Shown: piece by piece, positions 52,546 to 61,457 of the stretch | How positions within the stretch are numbered: position 1 is the stretch's first letter | Layout of the letters: each line of letters opens with the position of its first letter | From: Oscillatoriales cyanobacterium | GTDB lineage: Bacteria; Cyanobacteriota; Cyanobacteriia; Cyanobacteriales; Microcoleaceae | Assembly (NCBI GenBank): GCA_004294385.1 | Contig: REAP01000011.1 | Location: 1 to 64,000 of the forward strand | Reading direction: 5' to 3' | DNA length: 64,000 nucleotides | Translations under genes and position numbers: made by a program | The notes under the pieces: generated by a model | What the model was told of the DNA's origin: nothing | Databases searched by the model: none | The model's input: only the letters and a program-made list of their open reading frames with translations

Positions 52546-53853
52546 TTACGAATTCTTCTCCAATTGCTTGTTAACCTTTAGAATCTTTTTAGCAAAATAC
52601 TCTTGTCTGTGTCCCAATCTTTTAGCGACTTCCAACCCTTTTTGATAAGCTTCCAAAGCTTTTTTATAAGTTTTCATTTCCTGATAAACTTGACCGAGAT
52701 TATCGTAAGCGCTCATCAGCCCATAAAAGTTATAAGCCCGTTCTTCCAATAGCAATTGCATTTGATAAATCCGCACAGTTGGCTCAAACTGTTTTTGCGA
52801 TCGATAAAGTAATGCTAATTTTTCCAAAGCTTCGCTAGCTTGGGCATACTGTTGAATGGGGACGGCTAAATTGTATGCTTCCTGATAGTATTGAGCTGCT
52901 AAATTGATTTGACCTAGGGTTTCGTAATCGCTAGCGATCGCAATTTTTAGCGGTGGTATCGCACTGGGATTTTGGAGATTAAGATATACTGATGCTAATT
53001 TTTCCCTAGCTGCGATCGCCTTTAGAGGCTGTTTCGACTGCTGGTAAACATGGGCTAACTGTCTCAGAGCATCCACTTCAGTAGGAGGAGTTACAGGCTG
53101 GGGAGGTGCACCATTTCCCGCTACTACAGCAGGATTTGATACGACAGAATTGGCGGTAAATAAAGCACGATTCTCCTGGATTAAAGTTGCCAATTCCTCA
53201 TAGACAGCAGCAGCTTTCTCGTAACTCAACCAATTAATGTGAATTAGCCCGATCGCCTTTAAAGTCTGACCCTCAAATAAAATATCCTGTTTCTGACGCG
53301 CATTGTCAAGAATTTGCTGATAAACTTCTATAGTCGGGCCTTTAGCGCGCACTTGCTGAAAAGCAGCAGCCAAAGCTGGAAGCAACTCAGTATTAACTGG
53401 TAGCTCAGATTTGACTTGTTTTTGAATCAATTGTAATCGTTGAGTAATCAACTGTAATTCGATGTTTTTACTGCTACTCCAAGCAACACTTCCCACCCGA
53501 CTCAAAGCAGCAATTTCCACCTGCGGGCCAAGATAGCGTCGCAGTCGCAATTCTCGGAACCAAAGTTCAAACGCACCAATCCCGTCTCCAGCTTGCAATT
53601 TAGCCAATGCTTCCAAATTCAACCCATCCAAAGTCGCACTCAATTCATCCCGCTGAGTGCTACTCAAAGACTCATTGTTGGGAGTTAGGGGATCTGGTGT
53701 GGTAATCTCTAACGGATTAGGCGAAAATTGATCCAAACCTGGTGGATTAGTTTGGGCGCTAGCAATAGAACCAGCACACAGCCACAAAAACAGCAAACAC
53801 CCGATGGGGACAGAACTTCTCATCATCAAAATTTGGTTGTAACGACCCAGCAT
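52546..53853 (-). CDS. Exported TPR protein
   Basis: A ~435-aa protein with a signal sequence (IGCLLFLWLCAGSIASA) and TPR-like repeats from about residue 190 to the end (ASDYETLGQINLAAQYYQEA, ALEKLALLYRSQKQFEPTVR, AYDNLGQVYQEMKTYKKALE). The upstream 40 codons of the longest frame are rejected as a start because they place the signal sequence internally; ATG at 53853 or 53826 fits. Function unknown. It diverges from the esterase-like gene. Confidence 0.78.
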   Translation of the reverse strand: MLGRYNQILMMRSSVPIGCLLFLWLCAGSIASAQTNPPGLDQFSPNPLEITTPDPLTPNNESLSSTQRDELSATLDGLNLEALAKLQAGDGIGAFELWFRELRLRRYLGPQVEIAALSRVGSVAWSSSKNIELQLITQRLQLIQKQVKSELPVNTELLPALAAAFQQVRAKGPTIEVYQQILDNARQKQDILFEGQTLKAIGLIHINWLSYEKAAAVYEELATLIQENRALFTANSVVSNPAVVAGNGAPPQPVTPPTEVDALRQLAHVYQQSKQPLKAIAAREKLASVYLNLQNPSAIPPLKIAIASDYETLGQINLAAQYYQEAYNLAVPIQQYAQASEALEKLALLYRSQKQFEPTVRIYQMQLLLEERAYNFYGLMSAYDNLGQVYQEMKTYKKALEAYQKGLEVAKRLGHRQEYFAKKILKVNKQLEKNS

Positions 53854-53902
53854 TGATTTCCTAAAGATTAAGTTTTGCATATCATACAAAACGGTATATA
53901 TC

Positions 53903-55207
53903 ATGTCACAAATATGGCACAAAAGCCCACAATTAAACAAGATCGGTAAAATACAATTTACCGCACTGAGCAATTATTTTGATTTCAAGACCATTGGCGA
54001 TCCTCTTCGTTGGCGTAGCCCCCGTAGGGGCGGGCTTCGCCAACGCATTTTGCGCTTATTCAGTTTAGCCCTAATCCTGTTAACTATATGCACAGCTTGT
54101 GCAGCACCTCCCGCAGCCGCCAAAGACCGTTCTTTCCCTGAAATGTCCCTAGAATTTTTGGGCGACTACCAGTTGCCAAAAATGAGTTTTGAAGGAACAC
54201 CAGTCGGAGGTTTATCAGGAATCACCTACGACTCCAAAGGTATGAATGAAGCCACTTCCCAAGCCTATCAATTTTATGCTCTTTCGGATGACCCCAGCGA
54301 AAATGGAGAAGCCAGATTTTACAGTCTCCGACTCGACCTCAAATCAGGAGATACAGCAAGTGTTGGTCTGAAAAAAGTTACTGTCGAAGGTGTTACTTCC
54401 CTCAAAAAAGCAGATGGTGAAACCTTCCCTTGGGGCTCGATAAATCCTGAAGGAATCGCTCTTTCTCCCCGTAATTCCGTCTTTGTCGCCAGTGAAGGTG
54501 TGACTCATGTTGGTATTCCTCCATTGGTCGGAGAATTTGACTTGAAAACTGGTAATCAGCGGGGAACATTGCCGATACCAAAGCGCTATATTCCAGATGC
54601 TAGCGATGAGAAACAGCAGCAAGGAGTGCTGGATAATTTGGGTTTTGAATCTTTAACAATCGATCCAGAAACTTTTAGTCCGGGCGGTCTCGATCCGTTT
54701 CGTTTGTTTGTGGCTACAGAAGCGCCTTTAATGCAAGATGCAGATCCGGAACAGGCAAGTAAACTGCGTATTTTACATTATGTCATTGTTGATAAAACAC
54801 CGCAATTAATCTCAGAGAACCTTTACACGTTAGACCAAGTTCCTATGAGTATATTGAACGGTTTAACAGAATTAGTGGCGATTAGTGGTGGTCAATTTTT
54901 GAGTTTAGAGCGTTCTTTTGGTCTTTCAGGATACGGTGCACGGATTTATCAAGTTGCAGTTGGGGCGGCTACAGATACTTCTAGAATCAATAGCTTCAAA
55001 GGAAAAACAGCGATGGTTGAACCTGTGAGGAAGAAATTGCTTTTAGACTTGAGCGAATTGGGGATTCCGTTGTACAATTTAGAGGGAATGACTTTGGGGC
55101 CTCGCTTGCCGGATGGTAGTCAGAGTTTGGTTTTGGTGAGTGATGATAGTTTTGATGAAGCTCAACAAACTCAGTTTATTTTGTTGAGTTTGAAGGGTAA
55201 AGTTTAG
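53903..55207 (+). CDS. Esterase-like activity of phytase family lipoprotein or exported protein
   Basis: The mature part (SLEFLGDYQLPKMSFEGTPV, GGLSGITYDSKGM, INPEGIALSPRNSVFVASEG, YNLEGMTLGPRLPDGSQSLV) matches the phytase-like esterase family. A hydrophobic segment LFSLALILLTICTACAAPPA (about residues 52-71) is a signal or lipoprotein signal. The ~50 residues before it are abnormal and include a translated palindromic repeat (WRSPRRGGLRQRI), so the annotated ATG may not be the original start. Substrate unknown; secreted phosphodiesterase/phytase roles are proposed for relatives. Confidence 0.82.
   Translation: MSQIWHKSPQLNKIGKIQFTALSNYFDFKTIGDPLRWRSPRRGGLRQRILRLFSLALILLTICTACAAPPAAAKDRSFPEMSLEFLGDYQLPKMSFEGTPVGGLSGITYDSKGMNEATSQAYQFYALSDDPSENGEARFYSLRLDLKSGDTASVGLKKVTVEGVTSLKKADGETFPWGSINPEGIALSPRNSVFVASEGVTHVGIPPLVGEFDLKTGNQRGTLPIPKRYIPDASDEKQQQGVLDNLGFESLTIDPETFSPGGLDPFRLFVATEAPLMQDADPEQASKLRILHYVIVDKTPQLISENLYTLDQVPMSILNGLTELVAISGGQFLSLERSFGLSGYGARIYQVAVGAATDTSRINSFKGKTAMVEPVRKKLLLDLSELGIPLYNLEGMTLGPRLPDGSQSLVLVSDDSFDEAQQTQFILLSLKGKV
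53998..54048. repeat. Palindromic repeat at the 5' end of the esterase gene
   Basis: GTTGGCGTAGCCCCCGTAGG and the facing GGGCTTCGCCAACG form nested inverted repeats, a widespread cyanobacterial intergenic palindrome. It lies in the coding frame just before the signal sequence. Confidence 0.75.
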
Positions 55208-55215
55208 TTGATATG

Positions 55216-55300
55216 GGCGGGCTAGAAGCCCACCACACAAAAAGATTTACTATGTGTGGAACAGGCATCTTGCCTGTTCATCAAAATGGTATGATTTTAG
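55216..55300. repeat. GGAACAGGCATCTTGCCTGTTC repeat
   Basis: GGGCGGGCTAGAAGCCCACC followed by the AACAGGCATCTTGCCTGTT palindrome, the same sequence as the one translated inside the decarboxylase at 34.7 kb. Confidence 0.85.
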
Positions 55301-55363
55301 TAGACTCCATCTTCATCAAACTTTTAATCAGACTGTGGCAGAATTTTTAGATAGCACAAAACC

Positions 55364-56077
55364 ATGAGTTTAGAAATTATTGCACATCGGGGATTTTCGG
55401 CGATCGCGCCTGAGAACACTTTATTCTCTTTTGAAGTTGCGATCGCACGAGGAGCTAGTTCGATCGAATTTGACATCCAGCTATCTGCTGACAGCGTACC
55501 CGTGATTTTCCACGACGCAACACTGGATAGGATTACGGGCGTTTCCGGTAAAGTCAGGGAGACAAATTTGTCGGAATTGCAAACATTGGATGCAGGGAAA
55601 TGGTTTAGCCATGAGTTTTCAGGACAAAAAATTCCTACATTGGAGGAAGCGCTGAATATTCTCAAAAATGTTGACAAATTTCTCTACTTTGATGTCAAAC
55701 CTCACTGCGAATGGTCTGATTCAGAAGTTGCAGATTTTGTCAAGACTTTGCAGGATGCAGGAATTCCAGAAAAATGCGTGATTACCTCGTTTAACGATGG
55801 ATTTCTCGAACAAGTGCGCCAAATATCTGATGATTTGGCGATCGGGCATATTGTTGCTAATCTGGAAGCATACAAGTCTCAATTGGCTCAAGCCGTAGCC
55901 AACAGTGATCATCTGATTAGCAGTTTGTATCGTGTTTTGCTGGAAAATCCTGGACTGATTGCAGAAAGCCGCAATCAGGGAGTTGATATTGTTGCTTGGA
56001 CGGTGGACGATTCAGCAGATATGCAAAAGTTACTTGATTTGGGAATAACACGGATAGTCACTAATTGTTTGATATGA
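55364..56077 (+). CDS. Glycerophosphodiester phosphodiesterase
   Basis: A 237-aa GDPD: IIAHRGFSAIAPENTLFSFE, IEFDIQLSADSVPVIFHDAT, LDRITGVSGKV, and YFDVKPHCEWSD, covering the two catalytic His and the metal ligands. It hydrolyses glycerophosphodiesters to glycerol-3-phosphate and alcohol, recovering lipid headgroups. No signal peptide, so probably cytoplasmic (UgpQ-like). Confidence 0.92.
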   Translation: MSLEIIAHRGFSAIAPENTLFSFEVAIARGASSIEFDIQLSADSVPVIFHDATLDRITGVSGKVRETNLSELQTLDAGKWFSHEFSGQKIPTLEEALNILKNVDKFLYFDVKPHCEWSDSEVADFVKTLQDAGIPEKCVITSFNDGFLEQVRQISDDLAIGHIVANLEAYKSQLAQAVANSDHLISSLYRVLLENPGLIAESRNQGVDIVAWTVDDSADMQKLLDLGITRIVTNCLI

Positions 56078-56080
56078 TTT

Positions 56081-56200
56081 TTGCAACCGCAGATGTAGGC
56101 AGATTAACGCAGATGGACGCAGATAAGAGATGAATTATTTTTGCAACCGCAGATGTAGACAGATTAACGCAGATGGACGCAGATAAGAGATGAATTATTT
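56081..56200. repeat. Exact tandem 60-bp duplication over the hisC start
   Basis: The unit TTGCAACCGCAGATGTAG...GATGAATTATTT occurs twice head to tail with one mismatch (GGC to GAC). It includes the dispersed GCAGATGGACGCAGAT family and the first codons of hisC, so the hisC start ATGAATTATTT also exists 60 bases upstream. Confidence 0.93.
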
Positions 56201-57236
56201 TCGCAAAAGTATCCATGAAATGTCTGGCTATTTACCGGGGGAACAACCAGCAATAGGTACTAAGATTATCAAACTCAATTCTAATGAAAATCCCTATCCA
56301 CCTTCTCCACAAGCTTTAAAAGTGCTTCAGGAAATAGACGGAGAGATATTGCGACGCTATCCAGATCCAACTGCCAAACAATTCCGCCTCGCAGCCAGCA
56401 AAATGCTCGGAGTTCCTGATGATTGGATTGTCGTAGGTAATGGCAGTGATGATTTATTGAACTTAATAGTTCGTGCTGTTGGCGAAACCGGAAAACAAGT
56501 TGTTTGTCCCGCACCTACCTATGTATTATATCGCACTTTGGCGGAAATTCAGGATGCAGAATTTGTCGAAGTTCCCTATCCAGATGACTATCAATTACCT
56601 GTTGATTTACTAATTGCCGCCCAAGGTGCTGTGACTTTTGTGGCTTCACCAAATAGTCCATCGGGAACAGCGATATCTGTTGCAGATTTGGAGAGATTGG
56701 CTAAGGGGTTATCTGGGATTCTGGTGATTGATGAAGCTTATGTTGATTTCGCTGAAAACAATGCTTTGGAGTTGACAAAAAAGTATAATAATGTTATAGT
56801 TTTGAGGACGCTTTCTAAAGGGTATTCCCTGGCAGGATTGAGGCTGGGTTTTGGGATCGCAAATCCTGCCCTGATAGCTGAGTTAAATAAAATCAAAGAT
56901 AGTTACAATGTTGATGCTTTAGCTTATCTCGTTGGTGAGGCTGCGATCGCAGATCAGAACTACAAAACAGCCAATGCTGAACAGATTAAAGCTTCACGAG
57001 CAAAATTAGCGCTTATCCTGAAAGAGTTGGGCTTTGATATTTGGCCCTCGCAAACCAACTTTTTGTTAGTCAGGCCGCCAAACGGTGATTCAGAAAGGAT
57101 TTATCAAAGACTGAAAGTAGAGGGAATCTTGATTCGATACTTCAATCAGCCGCGATTAGCAGATAAGTTGCGAATTACTGTAGGTACGGAGGAACAGAAT
57201 CAAATGTTAGTTCAAAGTTTGAGAGGAATTTTATAG
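56190..57236 (+). CDS. hisC: Histidinol-phosphate aminotransferase
   Basis: A 348-aa fold-type I aminotransferase: KLNSNENPYPPSPQALKVLQ, VGNGSDDLLNLIVRAVGETG, VIDEAYVDFAENNA, and the PLP lysine in VLRTLSKGYSLAGLRLGFGI. It makes histidinol phosphate in histidine synthesis. Start chosen at the ATG in the second copy of the tandem duplication, which leads into RKSIHEMSGYLPGEQPA. A copy of the start upstream opens an 18-codon ORF ending three bases before this ATG. Confidence 0.93.
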   Translation: MNYFRKSIHEMSGYLPGEQPAIGTKIIKLNSNENPYPPSPQALKVLQEIDGEILRRYPDPTAKQFRLAASKMLGVPDDWIVVGNGSDDLLNLIVRAVGETGKQVVCPAPTYVLYRTLAEIQDAEFVEVPYPDDYQLPVDLLIAAQGAVTFVASPNSPSGTAISVADLERLAKGLSGILVIDEAYVDFAENNALELTKKYNNVIVLRTLSKGYSLAGLRLGFGIANPALIAELNKIKDSYNVDALAYLVGEAAIADQNYKTANAEQIKASRAKLALILKELGFDIWPSQTNFLLVRPPNGDSERIYQRLKVEGILIRYFNQPRLADKLRITVGTEEQNQMLVQSLRGIL

Positions 57237-57374
57237 ACAAGTAGCAAGTGCTGGCAAACATTAACTTATATTAAAAAAGATTGACTTCCACATATACAAG
57301 TGTTATCGGCAGCCTGATTTGGGAAGATCAGAACACAAATCAACTTTTTTGCTATATTGACCTGCAATTAGGAT

Positions 57375-57795
57375 ATTGACACTCTCAGGGAATCAACGCC
57401 ACTAAGATTCTGCTGACAGAATTAGACCAACGGTGTTACCTAAATCTAATCTCGCTGCGACCGTCAAACGCCACCTACCTAGTCACCAATCGTCAAGCGA
57501 TAGTTACTAGCTACTTTTTTTGTTTCTAGTGCTTTCAGAATCCATCACGCTTGCCAAGACGCGGTACGCTCGACAACCTGCCTTTATTTGCTCTTTCCTG
57601 TCATACTGCACGCTTGACTAAAACCTAACCGTTGTTTCATAGGAGCCGGGATTTCTCCGATACTAGGATGCTTCAACACGTAGATGTTTTTGTTCTTACT
57701 CACAATCTAAATTGTATCATACTACGAAGAACACTCTTGACTGAAGTCCCACGAGTCCCTTCCCTCTCAGGACTAAAGTCTCTGAGTTTCCCGCA
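57375..57795. mobile_element. Possible non-autonomous IS200/IS605-like element
   Basis: No open frame of note. The right end carries CCCTCTCAGGACTAAAGTCT then CTGAGTTTCCC, the same terminal hairpin as the structured RNA at 29.1 kb. The left end has TATTGACACTCTCAGGGAATC, which on the minus strand resembles the right ends of tnpB elements. The interior is unlike the 29-kb RNA. A tnpB- or iscB-depleted element is the best reading, but its limits are estimates. Confidence 0.4.
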
Positions 57796-57827
57796 TCCCG
57801 TATTATTTTGATGAGGAGTTTAACGTA

Positions 57828-58697
57828 ATGAAGAATTTGAATTTTTGGAACAAGCCTGCTGTATTACTGAGTGCGATCGCGATCGTAGTCGGAAGTTTGT
57901 CGGCAAATACCATCGCTGCTGTGGCTCAATCAACATCCAATCTCAGTCAGGATGCTGAAAATGTTTCATTGAAAAATAGCCCCGCCTTTGAAATCGCCCA
58001 AGCTGGGAGTCTTTGCCGTAAAGTCACTCCCAAAGAGGGTTTGACCATTCGACAAAGTTCAGATACTAAATCCGCTAGAGTTGGCGGTGCCGCCATGAAC
58101 ACTCAAGTAACCCTGGCTGCTGGTGCAACTTCCATTAAAGGCTCCGACGGCCGCCTATGGATGGAAATTACCGCTCCAGTAAAGGGTTATGTGGCGATTG
58201 GATATCCCAATAACGATCGTAATTTAGTTTCGTGTACCACAGGAAGCGCAGTTACTCCAAGTCCTTCCCCAGCACCAGCCCCAGCGCCGACAACTGCGCC
58301 TTCGCCAGCACCGACACCGACAGCAACACCAGCACCGACACCGACAGCAACACCAGCACCGACACCGACAACTGCACCAGCACCCGCACCTACAACTGCA
58401 CCAGCACCAGCACCGACAACTGCACCAGCACCAGCACCAGCGCCTACAACTGCACCAGGCCCTGTCAGTCTGTGTCGCCAAGTAGAACCTCGTGTAGCAC
58501 CGAATGGTTTATCGATTCGCGCTGAGCCTTCAAAGACTGCTGTGGTTAAAGGTGGCGTAGGTGCTAACGGTAAAGTAACGCTTGTACCAAATTTCACATC
58601 TGTGAAAGATAAGAATGGAGAAAATCGCAATTGGGTTGAAATTTCAGCCCCTGTTGCTGGGTTTGTTTCGGCTGGAAATTTGATTATGTGCAAGTAA
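57828..58697 (+). CDS. Exported protein with two SH3-like domains and a Pro-Ala-Thr linker
   Basis: A 289-aa protein: a signal peptide (AVLLSAIAIVVGSLSANTIA), a first bacterial SH3 domain (~65-135; GLTIRQSSDTKSARVGGAAM), a long Pro/Ala/Thr linker (~142-218) with PAPTPTATPAP units, and a second SH3 domain (~219-289; GLSIRAEPSKTAVVKGGVGA). Each domain carries a conserved Cys pair. Such domains bind cell wall or proteins outside the membrane. The DNA of the linker is a short repeat that can expand or contract. Confidence 0.85.
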   Translation: MKNLNFWNKPAVLLSAIAIVVGSLSANTIAAVAQSTSNLSQDAENVSLKNSPAFEIAQAGSLCRKVTPKEGLTIRQSSDTKSARVGGAAMNTQVTLAAGATSIKGSDGRLWMEITAPVKGYVAIGYPNNDRNLVSCTTGSAVTPSPSPAPAPAPTTAPSPAPTPTATPAPTPTATPAPTPTTAPAPAPTTAPAPAPTTAPAPAPAPTTAPGPVSLCRQVEPRVAPNGLSIRAEPSKTAVVKGGVGANGKVTLVPNFTSVKDKNGENRNWVEISAPVAGFVSAGNLIMCK

Positions 58698-58720
58698 TAT
58701 CAATTCTGCTTGCACCGTTA

Positions 58721-58764
58721 GGTGATAGTTAACGGTTAACAGTTAACTGTTGACTGTTAACTGT
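58721..58764. repeat. GTTAACAGTTAACTGTTGACTGTTAAC repeat
   Basis: Nested GTTAAC/AACTGTT heptamer-like units between convergent genes; forms a weak hairpin. Confidence 0.7.
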
Positions 58765-58780
58765 CGAACAATACGAATTT

Positions 58781-59209
58781 CTACCTACAAAGGCCGCTTG
58801 CCCAATTTTGATGTCCGCGATTTGGCTGACACTTCGATTGTCGGCCAATCCAGACAATTTCCCACTTATTTTGCCTGAATACAAGCTCAATCCGGTGTCG
58901 CATTCCAGCAACAGAATCGTCAGCTAAACCGATGACAGTCTGAACAATTACTGCTGTTTCTCGCGTGGGATATTCCACCGAAATGCCATCGCTTTTTCTG
59001 CCTTCAGATTCTTGGTCACTACTGAAGAGTTTTGATGCGATATCTTTGGGGTTGGAGACTTTGATTTTGCGATCGCCCAGGAACTGTTTGACGTTAATTG
59101 ATTCATAGTTCGATCGCATTGCAGGCTGCGAAAGTGCTACAATAGGAGATTGGATGTAGGTAAAAACAGCGAGGAAAAAGAGTGCTTCTTTGACAATTAA
59201 CTTATTCAT
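58781..59209 (-). CDS. Exported hypothetical protein
   Basis: From the ATG at 59209 the protein is 142 aa with a signal-like start (LIVKEALFFLAVFTYIQSPI) and a compact domain, EYPTRETAVIVQTVIGLADD then ELVFRQNKWEIVWIGRQSKC. Not recognised. The two Cys at the end may pair. Its start overlaps the stop of the GST gene (TAATG), so it is translationally coupled to it. Confidence 0.65.
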   Translation of the reverse strand: MNKLIVKEALFFLAVFTYIQSPIVALSQPAMRSNYESINVKQFLGDRKIKVSNPKDIASKLFSSDQESEGRKSDGISVEYPTRETAVIVQTVIGLADDSVAGMRHRIELVFRQNKWEIVWIGRQSKCQPNRGHQNWASGLCR

Positions 59210-59868
59210 TATGCTTGAGATTGTGCCAAAAAGTTTTGTCTCCTTGATGCGAAAGCCACCAAGTCTGCCGGGGTGAATAGGGTTTGTTGCCATGAGGGAC
59301 GGGACATTAGGCGATCGCACCAAGCTTGAATTTTAGGATAACCATCTATGGATACACCAACCCAAGATAGCAAAGGCACGACGGTACCGGCAACGCATTC
59401 AGCATATGTTAGAGTGTTGCTACCGAAAAAAGCGCGATCGTCCAGCAAACCTTCAAAGAATGTCAGTACAGAATCGACTTTTTCCTTAGCCTTTTCTATT
59501 GCTTGAGGTTCAGGAATTCCCCAGCCCATTCTTTCACTGCTGAGGGGATAAAGTGCGGGTCCAAGTTCATTCACCGTGACCAATTCCACCATTTTCACAA
59601 CTGCCAAATCTTTCGGATCTTTCGGAAGCATTGCCGGTTCAGGATACTTCGCTTCTAGATAGTCAAGAATTGCCAGAGACTCGACGACGGTGAAGTCACC
59701 ATCGACCAAAACTGGGACGCGATGAAAAGGATTCATTGCCACAAATTCAGGTTCCAAGTGATCGCCGTCCAAGTGGATTGTTACCAATTCAAAAGGTAGG
59801 TTTTTTTCGATTAGCGCAACCCACACGCGGCTGGAGTTGGTGGAAATGGGAATATGGTAAAGTTTCAT
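59209..59868 (-). CDS. Glutathione S-transferase
   Basis: A 219-aa GST: a thioredoxin-like N-terminus (KLYHIPISTNSSRVWVALIE, NPFHRVPVLVDGDFTVVESL with the cis-Pro and the glutathione-binding ES) and a helical C-terminal domain (FGSNTLTYAECVAGTVVPLL). It conjugates or reduces with glutathione; the substrate is unknown. Confidence 0.9.
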   Translation of the reverse strand: MKLYHIPISTNSSRVWVALIEKNLPFELVTIHLDGDHLEPEFVAMNPFHRVPVLVDGDFTVVESLAILDYLEAKYPEPAMLPKDPKDLAVVKMVELVTVNELGPALYPLSSERMGWGIPEPQAIEKAKEKVDSVLTFFEGLLDDRAFFGSNTLTYAECVAGTVVPLLSWVGVSIDGYPKIQAWCDRLMSRPSWQQTLFTPADLVAFASRRQNFLAQSQA

Positions 59869-60029
59869 GATGATTGTGGTGCTTGTTGAGAGTGATGTGT
59901 TAAGGATTGAGTTCTCTCGCGCTGCGGAAAATATTTAGATTTTAGTCAATTTTACGCGATCGGGGGGCGATCGTGCTTTTAGTGCGATCGGACATCATTA
60001 CCTGTAGTGCGATCGAGCTTGGATAGCAT

Positions 60030-60545
60030 TTGATAACTTACGCTGCTAAACTGGTACAGCACACAGCGGTTGATCGCTTGTCAAGAGTTGCAGCGATCGC
60101 TGATATTACGCTTCTTTTAGAACTTGTTAAAGAGTTTCATAAAAAAGAACAATTGGAATTCGACGAAAAAGTCGATCGTGATGTTTTAGCAAATCTTTTG
60201 GCTGATGCGTCTTTGGGACAAGTGTGGCTGATTCAGCAAGAAGATGAGGCGATCGGCTATATTATTTTGACGCTGGGTTACAGTTTAGAATACCGAGGCA
60301 GGGATGCCTTTATTGACGAGTTTTATATCCGACCCAACTATCGCGGACAAGGCATTGGAACTCAGACTTTAGCATTTGCAGAGGATACCTGCAGAGTTTT
60401 GGGAGTCCAAGCTCTTCATCTGGAAGTAGATTTTGAAAATCCCGATGCACAGCGTCTTTATCACAGAGTAGGTTATCAAAGTCATAACCGTTTTCTGATG
60501 ACTAAAAATTTGGCAGTCTCTGAAGACAAGGATTTGGGCAATTAA
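60030..60545 (+). CDS. GNAT N-acetyltransferase
   Basis: A GNAT domain with RVAAIADITLLLELVKEFHK, FIDEFYIRPNYRGQGIGTQT (the acetyl-CoA pyrophosphate loop RGQGIG) and ALHLEVDFENPDAQRLYHRV. The longest frame starts at TTG and gives 171 aa. A TTG at 60078 lies closer to the domain, and no ATG is available upstream of it, so the start is unsure. Substrate unknown. Confidence 0.8.
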   Translation: MITYAAKLVQHTAVDRLSRVAAIADITLLLELVKEFHKKEQLEFDEKVDRDVLANLLADASLGQVWLIQQEDEAIGYIILTLGYSLEYRGRDAFIDEFYIRPNYRGQGIGTQTLAFAEDTCRVLGVQALHLEVDFENPDAQRLYHRVGYQSHNRFLMTKNLAVSEDKDLGN

Positions 60546-60573
60546 GAATGTTCTCACACTCTTGATGGGCTGA

Positions 60574-60951
60574 TTATTGATTGATAGTGACTTCCTGGCG
60601 CACAGACGAGGTAATCGCCTCTACTAGAAATAATCGCTCGCTAAGTGACAAATTAAGCGTTAATTTCATTAATTCTTGAAAAGATAATTCTTCTTTTGCA
60701 TATTCGGAAGAATTATCATTCCGATCTGGCGAAAAAACCTCATCAGAACTTAAAGGCTTGACTGAAGTATTATGCTCTAAACTTTTCTTCATATCTGCGA
60801 GTAGAAGCTCTAAAAATTTAATATCGTTCCCTAGATCCGCAGCCTCATCCTCTTCTATATCTTCAATTACCTGCAAACGTTCTTGATAGGCATTGATTTG
60901 ATGTTCGATCGCTTCTATAATAAACCTTAAATCTTTAAATGATAAATTCAT
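60574..60951 (-). CDS. Hypothetical protein, third gene of a small cassette
   Basis: A 125-aa acidic helical protein (IIEAIEHQINAYQERLQVIE, IEEDEAADLGNDIKFLELLL) ending LSLSERLFLVEAITSSVRQE. The last motif, LxLxERLxLVEAI, resembles the start of short cyanobacterial antitoxin-like proteins. Five bases separate it from the gene upstream, so the two are surely co-transcribed. Antitoxin role is inference. Confidence 0.5.
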   Translation of the reverse strand: MNLSFKDLRFIIEAIEHQINAYQERLQVIEDIEEDEAADLGNDIKFLELLLADMKKSLEHNTSVKPLSSDEVFSPDRNDNSSEYAKEELSFQELMKLTLNLSLSERLFLVEAITSSVRQEVTINQ

Positions 60952-60956
60952 ATTGC

Positions 60957-61457
60957 TTAGCTGTCATTTGATTTATTTTCTCCAAGTTTATCCTCGACCG
61001 TTTCACCGTCTCCACTATCGGCTAAATTGTTACTTTCATCTGAAACTTCATAATTATCCATAATTTCAAGCAATAAATGCTTTAAATTCTTATCCGGTGG
61101 TCGTTTCTCAAATTCTGCGTGTGTGTAAATCCAAATTAACACAACTTCTTTTTTTGTAAGATTTAACAAATAGATAAGTCGCCCCTGTTCAGCGGCTCCC
61201 CGAAGCTGAGGCATTTTAAACTCAAGCTTCCAAAATTCCAACCCCTCACGGCTACAGCCTTTGGGCCAAGGTTCTAAATGTCCCAACGGTGGACGGGGAC
61301 GGGGGTCAACACTCAAAATTCTGAGGAATTTTTGGATTAATTCGACAAATTTCACTAATCCTACCTGATTTTTACGATAGTGATCGCGGATTAGTTTTTG
61401 CTGAGTTTTATCAAAGTTCTTCGAGAGCTTGATATGAAATTGCTCTGATTCGTTCAC
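60957..61457 (-). CDS. Possible RelE/HigB-like toxin
   Basis: A 166-aa protein. The middle, SREGLEFWKLEFKMPQLRGA then GRLIYLLNLTKKEVVLIWIY and THAEFEKRPPDKNLKHLL, has the order of beta strands and the late basic/His residues of RelE-fold toxins. The C-terminal ~35 residues are acidic and disordered. The start overlaps the preceding gene by 47 bases. Assignment is by pattern only. Confidence 0.45.
   Translation of the reverse strand: MNESEQFHIKLSKNFDKTQQKLIRDHYRKNQVGLVKFVELIQKFLRILSVDPRPRPPLGHLEPWPKGCSREGLEFWKLEFKMPQLRGAAEQGRLIYLLNLTKKEVVLIWIYTHAEFEKRPPDKNLKHLLLEIMDNYEVSDESNNLADSGDGETVEDKLGENKSNDS

Noticed and set aside
58187..58693. Antisense frames across the SH3 protein linker, including a Cys-rich one
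   Set aside because: They mirror the Pro-Ala-Thr repeat; the plus-strand frame has a signal peptide and two recognisable domains.
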